Assembly: GCA_018061375.1 (NCBI GenBank)
Contig: JAGOUG010000001.1
Span: 1-39,734 of the forward strand
Origin: Candidatus Saccharimonadota bacterium
GTDB lineage: Bacteria; Patescibacteriota; Saccharimonadia; Saccharimonadales; UBA7683
DNA: 39,734 bases
Reading direction: 5' to 3'
This document shows, one piece after another, positions 24,183-30,349 of this stretch. How positions within the stretch are numbered: the first letter of the stretch is position 1; each line of letters starts with the position of its first letter. The position numbers and the translations under genes were made by a program. The notes below the pieces were generated by a model that ran no database searches, was not told the origin of the DNA, and worked only from the letters and a program-made list of their open reading frames with translations.

Positions 24183-24536
24183 TTGGAAAAAGTATACGAG
24201 CTAACTGTGTTGTTTCACCCAGATCTAGAAATTGATCTTGAAACACCGGTTAAAAAAATTGAAGGCATTATTGCTGATAACCGTGGTACAGTTGTTTCAC
24301 AAAATAACTGGGGCAAGCGACGACTTGCGTACACAATTAAGAAGCAAGACTTTGCTGTCTATGTTTTGTTTGAAGTTTCAATTGCACCTACCAGTGCAAG
24401 TAAGATTCAGAACCTACTCAACATCACTGACGAAGTACTTCGTTACTTGATGGTAGAAAAAGATCCAAAGGCTCCTGAAGCGACTGAAAAGCCTGCTGAA
24501 GAAGCTGAATCAGACGATAAATCTAAGGAGGACTAG
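24183..24536 (+). CDS. rpsF: 30S ribosomal protein S6
   Basis: A 117-residue S6, which pairs with S18 on the 30S platform. The core (YELTVLFHPDLE..., NWGKRRLAYTIKKQDFAVYVLFEV, LNITDEVLRYLMVEKD) covers residues 1-~95. The acidic C-terminal tail (PEATEKPAEEAESDDKSKED) resembles the glutamate-rich tail of E. coli S6. The TTG start has AAAGGAG six bases upstream. It leads the rpsF-ssb-rpsR operon; ssb starts two bases after its stop. Confidence 0.96.
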   Translation: MEKVYELTVLFHPDLEIDLETPVKKIEGIIADNRGTVVSQNNWGKRRLAYTIKKQDFAVYVLFEVSIAPTSASKIQNLLNITDEVLRYLMVEKDPKAPEATEKPAEEAESDDKSKED

Positions 24537-24537
24537 T

Positions 24538-25008
24538 ATGGCTAAAGGATTCAACAAAGTTATCTTGATGGGAAACCTTACTCGGGATCCTGAAACACGG
24601 CAGACTCCAAGCGGTCAGAGTGTTACAAATTTTTCACTCGCTATCAGCCGTAGCTGGAAGGGTCAAGACGGCACAACTCAGGAAGCTGTCAGCTTCATTG
24701 ACTGTGTTGCCTGGGGTCGTACTGGTGAAATTATTGCTCAGTATGTGCAAAAGGGCCGCCCTGTACTCGTTTCTGGTCGTCTCGATCAGCGTAGCTGGGA
24801 ACAAGATGGCAACAAGCGTTCTAAGGTAGAGGTTGTTGTTGAAGACTTCAACTTTGTTGGTGGCGGTGGTGGCGACGGTGCACCTTCAGGTGGCGGATCA
24901 AACTCAGCAGGTACTTCAAAGAGTGCTCCAGCAAAATCATCTTCAGATGATGTCGCAATTGAAGAAATTGACGATAAGCCAATTGATCTTTCAGAAATCC
25001 CATTTTAA
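24538..25008 (+). CDS. ssb: Single-stranded DNA-binding protein
   Basis: A 156-residue SSB protecting single-stranded DNA and recruiting repair partners. The OB fold occupies ~1-108 (FNKVILMGNLTRDPETRQTP..., FIDCVAWGRTGEIIAQYVQKG). A Gly/Ser-rich linker (~110-138) follows, then an acidic tip DDKPIDLSEIPF with the terminal I-P-F used to bind partner proteins. AAGGAGG upstream, inside the end of rpsF, provides the ribosome-binding site. Classic S6-SSB-S18 order. Confidence 0.97.
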   Translation: MAKGFNKVILMGNLTRDPETRQTPSGQSVTNFSLAISRSWKGQDGTTQEAVSFIDCVAWGRTGEIIAQYVQKGRPVLVSGRLDQRSWEQDGNKRSKVEVVVEDFNFVGGGGGDGAPSGGGSNSAGTSKSAPAKSSSDDVAIEEIDDKPIDLSEIPF

Positions 25009-25022
25009 TTAGACGTTTCGTC

Positions 25023-25043
25023 ATCCTGAGTTAGATTCAGGAT
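25023..25043. repeat. Intergenic palindrome, GTCATCC...GGATCCA type
   Basis: ATCCTGA, 7-base loop, TCAGGAT between ssb and rpsR. Its flanks match the element at 6743-6764. Confidence 0.65.
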
Positions 25044-25066
25044 CCAATATAATAATTAGTTAGTTG

Positions 25067-25086
25067 AATCCGCCAATTGGCGGATT
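25067..25086. repeat. 20-bp perfect palindrome before rpsR
   Basis: AATCCGCC-AATT-GGCGGATT, ending 17 bases before the rpsR start. The core ATCCGCC...GGCGGAT is the same as at 14621-14636 before rpsO, so both ribosomal-protein genes carry it in their leaders. Confidence 0.75.
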
Positions 25087-25103
25087 ACACCGAAAGGAAA
25101 CCA

Positions 25104-25301
25104 ATGAACGGTAAACGAAAACCAGATGTAACTTACTTTGATTACAAAGAAGTTAAAACAATTCAGAAGTATATAAACCAATTTGGACAGATTGAACCAG
25201 CTTCAAAAACTGGTCTTTCAGCTAAACAGCAGCGTGCACTTGCTACTGCAGTAAAGCGTGCACGTCACTTGGCACTATTGCCATTCGTCGCAAGCGCATA
25301 A
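25104..25301 (+). CDS. rpsR: 30S ribosomal protein S18
   Basis: A 65-residue S18, partner of S6, slightly shorter than the usual 70-75. It shows the VTYFDYKEVKTIQKYINQFGQI and GLSAKQQRALATAVKRARHLALLPF core. I chose ATG 25104 because CGAAAGGAAA sits just upstream; a longer open frame begins within the palindrome and is not credible. No zinc-binding Cys residues are present. Confidence 0.96.
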   Translation: MNGKRKPDVTYFDYKEVKTIQKYINQFGQIEPASKTGLSAKQQRALATAVKRARHLALLPFVASA

Positions 25302-25310
25302 GGAGACTAT

Positions 25311-25556
25311 ATGGGTAGCAGAGGAAACGCAGTTGGTGAAATAGCATCAGTCAGAGGGGATGCGGTGAACACTCTGTTTCTTGGAGTTCCTTGCCTGGGT
25401 GCTCTATGTATAGACAGGGCTACATTAGAAGGTGCTGGCATTTCAGTACTCACTAATGGGTTCTTCCAAGCAGAGGTTGATCTTGATGCAGAATTGCCAG
25501 AACAGCTACAGCCTTCTGGGTTCGCGCCACTGCCAAGGCAATCAGAGCTAGGATAG
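25311..25556 (+). CDS. Small hypothetical protein between rpsR and efp
   Basis: An 81-residue protein that I do not recognise. The ATG is preceded by AAGGAG with a six-base gap, and the gene sits nine bases after rpsR and eight before efp, so it fits the operon. The sequence is mildly hydrophobic in the middle (NTLFLGVPCLGALCIDRATLEGAGISVLT) but does not look like a clear membrane segment. An opposite-strand frame over the same bases has no initiation signal. Confidence 0.6.
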   Translation: MGSRGNAVGEIASVRGDAVNTLFLGVPCLGALCIDRATLEGAGISVLTNGFFQAEVDLDAELPEQLQPSGFAPLPRQSELG

Positions 25557-25564
25557 GACATAGT

Positions 25565-26128
25565 ATGAGTTATAGCCCAACAGAACTTAAAAAAGGTACA
25601 GTCATTCAGATTGATGGCAAGCCTTTTAGGGTAACTGATTATTCTCAGAAGGTAATGGGCCGTGGTGGTTCTATTGTGAATGTAAGACTTAAAAACTTAT
25701 TAGATGGTTCAGTGCTAGCAAAAACCTTTAAGGGTGCAGACAAAATTGATTCTGCAAGTGTAAACACAAAGTCTGTGCAATATTTGTATGCAGACACCGA
25801 GTTTCATTTTATGGATCCAGATAGTTTTGAACAGTTTGCGCTCGGGCCGGACTTAGCCGAAGATGCGCAGAAGTTTTTAAAAGAGGGCGACATGGTTGGT
25901 TTGCAGTTTTTCGACGGTCAAGTTATTACTATTGAGCTACCGAAGAACGTATACCTCGAGGTCACCTACGCTGAAGATGTTGTGAAGGGTGATACTGCAA
26001 ATTCAATATCTAAAGATGCAACTTTAGAAACCGGACTTGTAGTTAAAGTACCAGCCTTTATAAAATCGGGCGACGTGGTTTCAGTTAGTACCGAAGATGG
26101 TTCATACCGCGAACGTAAGAAAGACTAA
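25565..26128 (+). CDS. efp: Elongation factor P, Arg-type
   Basis: A 187-residue EF-P, which relieves ribosome stalling at polyproline stretches. All three domains are present: KOW-like N-domain (SYSPTELKKGTVIQIDGKPFRVTDY), middle OB domain (QYLYADTEFHFMDPDSFEQF) and C-terminal OB domain (GDTANSISKDATLETGLVVKVPAFIKSGD). The modification-loop tip is Arg33 (VMGRGGS) instead of the Lys used by the EpmA pathway, as in Arg-type EF-Ps rhamnosylated by EarP; no modifier gene is visible here. The Pro-rich DHH-like protein upstream could be one client; this is inference. Confidence 0.95.
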   Translation: MSYSPTELKKGTVIQIDGKPFRVTDYSQKVMGRGGSIVNVRLKNLLDGSVLAKTFKGADKIDSASVNTKSVQYLYADTEFHFMDPDSFEQFALGPDLAEDAQKFLKEGDMVGLQFFDGQVITIELPKNVYLEVTYAEDVVKGDTANSISKDATLETGLVVKVPAFIKSGDVVSVSTEDGSYRERKKD

Positions 26129-26163
26129 ATTGGACGCTAGAAGATGGACGCTGGTAGTTGGTG

Positions 26164-26169
26164 TAGAAT
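26164..26169 (+). promoter_or_regulatory. -10 box of the four-helix-bundle gene (leaderless)
   Basis: TAGAAT ends six bases before ATG 26176, with no Shine-Dalgarno. Confidence 0.45.
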
Positions 26170-26175
26170 GAGATT

Positions 26176-26535
26176 ATGATTAGATCTTTTACTGACCTTG
26201 AAGCATGGCAAGAATCCCACAAAATGGGCTTACTGATCTATAAAATATCAGCATCTTTTCCAGATAGTGAGCAATTCGGACTATCAAGTCAGATCAGGAG
26301 AGCGGTGGTTTCAGTCACATCTAATATCGCAGAGGGCTTTGGAAGGAAGAGCAAAAAAGATAGAGAGCATTTCTTCACTATGGCTTCAGGATCCCTATAT
26401 GAAGTAAAAAGCCAACTATTGTTTGCTAAAGATCTTGGTTACGCAGAGGACTTTGATTATGAAGATTTGTTTGAACAGATGAACGTTGCACATAGGTTAT
26501 TGCATGGGCTACTTAGGGCACACAGAGATGAGTAG
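26176..26535 (+). CDS. Four-helix bundle protein (23S rRNA intervening-sequence family)
   Basis: A 119-residue protein of the S23/IVS family: SFTDLEAWQESHKMGLLIYKIS, FPDSEQFGLSSQIRRAVVSVTSNIAEGFGRKSKKDREHFFTMASGSLYEVKSQLL region (~30-85) with the characteristic N-IAEG-x-GR motif, and a final helix. Members were first found inside 23S rRNA intervening sequences and are also common as stand-alone genes; they form pentameric four-helix bundles with unknown function. It carries its own -10 box and lies in a repeat-bounded cassette. Its end overlaps the tlyA start by eight bases. Confidence 0.9.
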   Translation: MIRSFTDLEAWQESHKMGLLIYKISASFPDSEQFGLSSQIRRAVVSVTSNIAEGFGRKSKKDREHFFTMASGSLYEVKSQLLFAKDLGYAEDFDYEDLFEQMNVAHRLLHGLLRAHRDE

Positions 26536-27292
26536 TAAATACAAACCTCCAACCTCCAACGTCCAGCGTCCAAAAAAGACGCGGCTAGATCATTTAATGG
26601 TACAGAAGAAGCTTGTGCCGACACGTTCACAGGCGGAGAGTTATATTCGGATGGGACAGGTGACGGTTGATGGCAAGGTTATTTCAAAACCAGGCCATTT
26701 TGTTCGTGAAGATGCTCGTTTAGAATTTGGTGTGAAGCAACAATATGTTTCACGCGCAGCTTTAAAACTGGCATCAGTGGCAACCGTCTTACAGCTGGAT
26801 TTCAAGCATAAGGTTGTACTTGATGTTGGTTCAAGTACTGGTGGATTTACCGATTATGCGCTTCAGCATGGGGCTTCTAAGGTTGTTGCTGTTGACGTTG
26901 GTACCGATCAACTTCACCCAAGACTCCGCGGAGATGTGCGCGTTGAGCTGCATGAAAAAACTGATATCCGAAAGTTTGTATCTGAAGAAAAAGCCGATGT
27001 TGCAATAATCGATGTCAGCTTCATTTCTATGCGAATGGTGCTGGCGAGTGTGAGTAAACTGGTGAAGCCAAAAGGTCAGATTATCGCGATGCTCAAGCCT
27101 CAGTTTGAAGCAGGTAAAGATCAGCTTAATAAAGGAATTGTAAAAAATAGTGCTCAGCGCAGAGATATACTACAAGATTTTGAGGCGTGGTGCCGTCAAA
27201 ATAAATATGTGATTTTAAAGAAGTCAGATAGTGCAGTTGCTGGTGAAAAAGGTAACGTGGAACGGTTTTATTTACTTACAAAAGCTCTTTAA
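26528..27292 (+). CDS. tlyA: TlyA-family rRNA 2'-O-methyltransferase / hemolysin A-like
   Basis: A 254-residue protein with an N-terminal S4 RNA-binding domain (RLDHLMVQKKLVPTRSQAESYIRMGQVTVDG) and an FtsJ-like SAM-dependent methyltransferase domain (LDVGSSTGGFTDYAL SAM loop, IIDVSFISMRMVL, MLKPQFEAGK). TlyA methylates 2'-OH of ribosomal RNA. Start choice: ATG 26528, overlapping the upstream stop; residues 6-16 (KPPTSNVQRPK) are encoded by the right inverted repeat of the cassette, so the true N-terminus was probably altered by insertion. Its 3' end overlaps the convergent crp-like gene by 17 bases. Confidence 0.92.
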   Translation: MSSKYKPPTSNVQRPKKTRLDHLMVQKKLVPTRSQAESYIRMGQVTVDGKVISKPGHFVREDARLEFGVKQQYVSRAALKLASVATVLQLDFKHKVVLDVGSSTGGFTDYALQHGASKVVAVDVGTDQLHPRLRGDVRVELHEKTDIRKFVSEEKADVAIIDVSFISMRMVLASVSKLVKPKGQIIAMLKPQFEAGKDQLNKGIVKNSAQRRDILQDFEAWCRQNKYVILKKSDSAVAGEKGNVERFYLLTKAL

Positions 27293-27926
27293 GTTTTTCT
27301 TTATCTATAATTTCTATGTAGCGAGATTTTAAGTCGATGTAGCCACCTTTGGCGAGTGCGGAAAGTGCTCTGCTCGTGCTTTCTCTCGAAGCATTAATAG
27401 AGCTGGCAATATCGTGGCGCCTAATCGGTGCGGCTAGAGAAAGCTTAGATGTACCATCAACTCCGTTAAAACGCTCCGATTGGGTGAGTAAAAAGCTAGC
27501 CAGACGCTCCCTAACAGTTCGGTATTCAAGTGTCATTACACGTTCTGAATGGAGACGGTATGCCTCAATTGCCATATCAAGTAAGACCGGTACAACGTGC
27601 TCATTAGTTTTTAGAAATGCTAAAAAATCGCTTCGTGCGACGCGCCAAAGTTTAGTGTCGCTCAGTGCTTGGTAGGTAATATCACGATGCAATCCCGTGA
27701 ACGCCCAAATGAGAGGGAAGAGATCATCATGTTGACGGACAATCAGATTATTTTCTTCACCGTACTTTGTAATGGCGTAGGCCTTAACGAAACCTTCAGA
27801 AATATAATGGATTCCTTTTGGATCATCGCCATCACGGATAATTGATTCACCTTTTTTGTAGGTGAGTTGTGTTCCGGTATGAAAGAACGATATCAACTGC
27901 TCTCGTGCGTCTGTATCGGCTAGCAT
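27276..27926 (-). CDS. CRP/FNR-family transcriptional regulator
   Basis: A 216-residue regulator: cyclic-nucleotide-binding-like beta-barrel (~10-100), long dimer helix (~110-145) and winged HTH (~165-210). The recognition helix SRESTSRAL carries Arg181, Glu182 and Arg186, matching R180/E181/R185 of E. coli CRP that read GTGA. The barrel lacks the cAMP phosphate cassette (GE-x-A...R-S/T-A), so cAMP is an unlikely ligand. No cysteine is present, which excludes an FNR-type Fe-S sensor. A GTGA-N6-TCAC operator lies about 60 bases upstream of its predicted start, suggesting autoregulation. Confidence 0.9.
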   Translation of the reverse strand: MLADTDAREQLISFFHTGTQLTYKKGESIIRDGDDPKGIHYISEGFVKAYAITKYGEENNLIVRQHDDLFPLIWAFTGLHRDITYQALSDTKLWRVARSDFLAFLKTNEHVVPVLLDMAIEAYRLHSERVMTLEYRTVRERLASFLLTQSERFNGVDGTSKLSLAAPIRRHDIASSINASRESTSRALSALAKGGYIDLKSRYIEIIDKEKLKELL

Positions 27927-27932
27927 GAGTTA

Positions 27933-27938
27933 ATTATG
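27933..27938 (-). promoter_or_regulatory. Extended -10 of the CRP-like gene (leaderless)
   Basis: On the minus strand, TGT-CATAAT ends six bases before the ATG. No Shine-Dalgarno is present. Confidence 0.5.
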
Positions 27939-27977
27939 ACACTAAATATTTGTTTTGCATAACCCTATGAACCAGAG

Positions 27978-27993
27978 CGTGATTATTATCACG
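27978..27993. promoter_or_regulatory. CRP-type operator GTGA-N6-TCAC
   Basis: CGTGAT-TATT-ATCACG has perfect 6-bp arms and matches the CRP core. Its centre is about 60 bp from the predicted start of the CRP-like gene, near the class I activator position of -61.5, and about 23 bp upstream of the TTGACA (28009-28014) of the divergent gene, so it could serve both. Confidence 0.7.
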
Positions 27994-28064
27994 TGTTATA
28001 TGTGCGCTTTGACACAGTATGCGTAGGCATATAAGGGTACTATATTTGTAGCGAGGAGGTTCTT

Positions 28065-28622
28065 ATGAACGCAGGTATCACTCCGGTGCAGCAAAGGCTA
28101 AGCAGATTAAGTTACTTTAGCAGATTGGAAGTTGCCGAGCTCCCAAAGCTATTGTTGCCCGGTGAGCAAGTACTGGTTCTGCTGAGTGGTTTGTATAGTG
28201 CGGGCACCGCTACGCTCTGCGTAACCTCAAAAAGACTACTTCTTATTGACAGAAAATGGACGCGCCTCAGTTACGAAGATATTCGGTTTAGTGCTATTAT
28301 TGAAGTCCAGTTTTCTCAGCAGGTGTTTCTTGCCTCTGTAAAATTTTATTATGCAGGTCGCGAATTACATTTTAGATCTTGGTATAAACCAGAGTTACGT
28401 TCACTGGTTCATTTTGTACAGGGTAGAATGTCAAGTTCACTCCAAACTAGCACTGATGTTGGGTCGGTCTTTCAGCAGAATAAACAATCTGTAACTCGGC
28501 CGAAGTGGAGAACTGCAGATATGATACCCATGTCTGTCCGCATAGAGCGTTGGAAAAAGGCCACAGAGTTTATAGAGTCACTCTCACTAGTTGAGCGTGA
28601 AAGAGCAGGAGGTGTTGAATAA
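28065..28622 (+). CDS. Bacterial PH-domain-like protein
   Basis: A 185-residue soluble protein. Residues ~28-115 resemble the bacterial PH (YokE-like) fold: LLPGEQVLVLLSGLY, GTATLCVTSKRLLLIDRK, then YEDIRFSAIIEVQ and a long helix. The C-terminal ~65 residues are polar. Function is unknown. A strong GAGGAGG ribosome-binding site precedes the ATG. A TTGACA at 28009 with a poorly spaced TATAAG (15 bp) may be its promoter, fitting activator dependence on the operator at 27978-27993. Its stop codon abuts that of the convergent ychF. Confidence 0.65.
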   Translation: MNAGITPVQQRLSRLSYFSRLEVAELPKLLLPGEQVLVLLSGLYSAGTATLCVTSKRLLLIDRKWTRLSYEDIRFSAIIEVQFSQQVFLASVKFYYAGRELHFRSWYKPELRSLVHFVQGRMSSSLQTSTDVGSVFQQNKQSVTRPKWRTADMIPMSVRIERWKKATEFIESLSLVERERAGGVE

Positions 28623-29723
28623 CTAGACGTTGAAGCGAAACTCAACGACGTCTTCGGGCTGCATAATGTAGGTTTTACCTTCAGTTCTGACTTTTCCACT
28701 AGCTTTTGCCGCTGAGAGTGAACCCGCCTCAAGCAGATCATTACAATTTACAATTTCTGCAGCAATAAAGCCCCGTTCAAAATCACCATGAATAACACCT
28801 GCGGCCTGAGGGGCGGTTGAACCCTGCTTAATTGTCCATGCTCTGACTTCAGTTCCGCCAGATGTAAGGTAGCTTTGTAGGCCAAGAGTGGAGTAGGCTG
28901 CTTGCACAATCTGGGCAAGGCCGGATTCTGTCTGACCGTAGCTTTCTAACATTTCTTTAGCCTCTTCATCAGACATATCTTTTAACTCTGCTTCAAGCTG
29001 TGCGTTCACAAAGCGTGATTCTGCAGGTGATACCAGCGCTGCAAGTTCAGATTGTTTGGCGGTGTTACTTAAATTTTCTTCATCAATGTTGAACACATAA
29101 ATTACTTTCTTTGTCGTAATCAGTTGAAGCGAACGCAGCGTCATTCCTGGTTCTGATTGGGAATCAAGTTCTTTCAGTAGATCAGTAAGCGCACCAAGTT
29201 CGCCAGACTCCAGAATTGACTGAACGTTAAGTAGCATATCTACAGAAGATTTCAATTTTGAATTTGTTTTTGCCTCTTTAGTAATTCGCGGGAGGCTTTT
29301 TTCAATTGTCTGAAGATCAGCCAAAATAAGTTCTGTATTAATAATTTCGATATCACTTTTTGGATCGACTTTTTCATGCACATGCACAATGTCATTATTT
29401 TCAAACGCTCGAACAATATGAACTATTGCATCGCATTCGCGAATGTTTGCTAAAAATTGATTGCCAAGCCCTTCACCCTTGCTTGCACCAGCAACTAAAC
29501 CTGCAATATCAACAAACGTGATTGTTGCGGGAACAATAGGGGCGTTGCCGTACAGTTCGCTTAGTTTTTTAAGGCGAGAATCAGGCACGGGTACAATCCC
29601 CGTATTTGGCTCAATAGTAGCGAACGGGTAATTGGCTGCCAGAATATCATTTTTAGTCAGCGCATTAAATAATGTCGACTTCCCGACATTCGGCAGACCA
29701 ACAATTCCAATGGATAAACTCAT
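28623..29723 (-). CDS. ychF: Redox-/ribosome-associated GTPase YchF (OLA1 family)
   Basis: A 366-residue Obg-like NTPase that binds ribosomes and prefers ATP. It has the G1 loop GLPNVGKS (9-16), the G3 segment FVDIAGLVAGASKGEGLGNQFL, a coiled-coil insertion, NLSNTA in the altered G4 region that explains ATP preference in the family, and a C-terminal TGS domain ending EDVVEFRFNV. I chose the ATG at 29723 because the family begins MSLSIGIVGLPNVG; the frame is open 32 codons further upstream without support. An extended -10 lies seven bases before it. Confidence 0.96.
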   Translation of the reverse strand: MSLSIGIVGLPNVGKSTLFNALTKNDILAANYPFATIEPNTGIVPVPDSRLKKLSELYGNAPIVPATITFVDIAGLVAGASKGEGLGNQFLANIRECDAIVHIVRAFENNDIVHVHEKVDPKSDIEIINTELILADLQTIEKSLPRITKEAKTNSKLKSSVDMLLNVQSILESGELGALTDLLKELDSQSEPGMTLRSLQLITTKKVIYVFNIDEENLSNTAKQSELAALVSPAESRFVNAQLEAELKDMSDEEAKEMLESYGQTESGLAQIVQAAYSTLGLQSYLTSGGTEVRAWTIKQGSTAPQAAGVIHGDFERGFIAAEIVNCNDLLEAGSLSAAKASGKVRTEGKTYIMQPEDVVEFRFNV

Positions 29724-29730
29724 AGATACT

Positions 29731-29739
29731 ATTCTAACA
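29731..29739 (-). promoter_or_regulatory. Extended -10 of ychF (leaderless)
   Basis: On the minus strand, TGT-TAGAAT ends seven bases before the ATG. No convincing -35. Confidence 0.5.
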
Positions 29740-29814
29740 GATATGGAACAAACATTTTGATTGGATTCGATAAAGTGTGATGAGCGAGACAGTGGTGAAG
29801 TAAACGAAGCACGC

Positions 29815-29843
29815 TTCACGCATAAGCGTAAGTGGTTTATACT
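29815..29843 (+). promoter_or_regulatory. Promoter of the membrane-anchored/secreted pair
   Basis: TTCACG (29815-29820), 17-bp spacer, TATACT (29838-29843), ending eight bases before ATG 29852. Confidence 0.5.
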
Positions 29844-29851
29844 CTGTAGGT

Positions 29852-30349
29852 ATGAAGAAGTCGAAAACTGGGATTACAGGTATGAACTCTACTAGTCCTG
29901 TATCATCCTCGCGTCGTATTAGGCCAATGATAATCGCAGTGGTTGTAATTCTTATTGCAATGGCAATTCTTATACTTCTAGAGACTCAGGTATTTGCAAA
30001 ATCTCAGTGTAACGGGGTTTCAGGAGGTAGTATATATAAGACCTCGGCTAGAGCAATTAAGGAAAAAGACACAAAGACCTTGGCGGAAATTTCTGTAACA
30101 ATCAAGGAGCAGAAAAATTATACCAAAGATGCAAGTTGTCAGGTTGCTCTATTTTATGATAGCCTCTACCGAGAACAGTACGCTACAGCCAATCGCTACC
30201 TGGAAACTATACGTAACCTGTCGGTTCGACAGCAGAAATTGGTTGATGATTACAAATCCATTGGCGTTAACTCAATCCTAGACGCAGAGAAGGCCTTAAT
30301 CGAGTCAGAAACACAGAAGTCAGAAAATCTAAACGAGATATATTTTTGA
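29852..30349 (+). CDS. Membrane-anchored hypothetical protein upstream of the pilus locus
   Basis: A 165-residue protein: a basic N-terminus (~1-26), one hydrophobic segment (MIIAVVVILIAMAILILL, ~26-44), then an extracytoplasmic, mostly helical domain with two Cys (about residues 51 and 91) and a TPR-like look (KEKDTKTLAEISVTIKEQKNYTKDASCQVALFYDSLY). I do not recognise the family. It overlaps the next gene by four bases (ATGT/TGA junction), so both are co-translated and may form a surface complex. Confidence 0.6.
   Translation: MKKSKTGITGMNSTSPVSSSRRIRPMIIAVVVILIAMAILILLETQVFAKSQCNGVSGGSIYKTSARAIKEKDTKTLAEISVTIKEQKNYTKDASCQVALFYDSLYREQYATANRYLETIRNLSVRQQKLVDDYKSIGVNSILDAEKALIESETQKSENLNEIYF

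Larger units (their letters stand above)
26130..26573. mobile_element. Four-helix-bundle cassette bounded by inverted repeats
   Basis: Left side: TTGGACGCT (26130-26138) and TGGACGCTGG (26145-26154). Right side: CCAGCGTCCAA (26563-26573), the reverse complement of TTGGACGCTGG, preceded by CCTCCAA-CCTCCAA direct repeats. Between them is one gene of the 23S rRNA intervening-sequence type with its own promoter. The structure looks like a non-autonomous inserted unit; no transposase is present. Confidence 0.5.

Noticed and set aside
25307..25561. Minus-strand open frame of 84 codons between rpsR and efp
   Set aside because: The plus-strand frame over the same bases has AAGGAG at correct spacing and fits the operon; the minus frame has neither.
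27276..27926. Oxygen-sensing FNR identity for the CRP-like protein
   Set aside because: No cysteine residues are present, so no Fe-S cluster can be bound.
29724..29819. N-terminal extension of YchF
   Set aside because: The family starts at MSLSIGIVGLPNVG and a promoter -10 lies inside the proposed extension.
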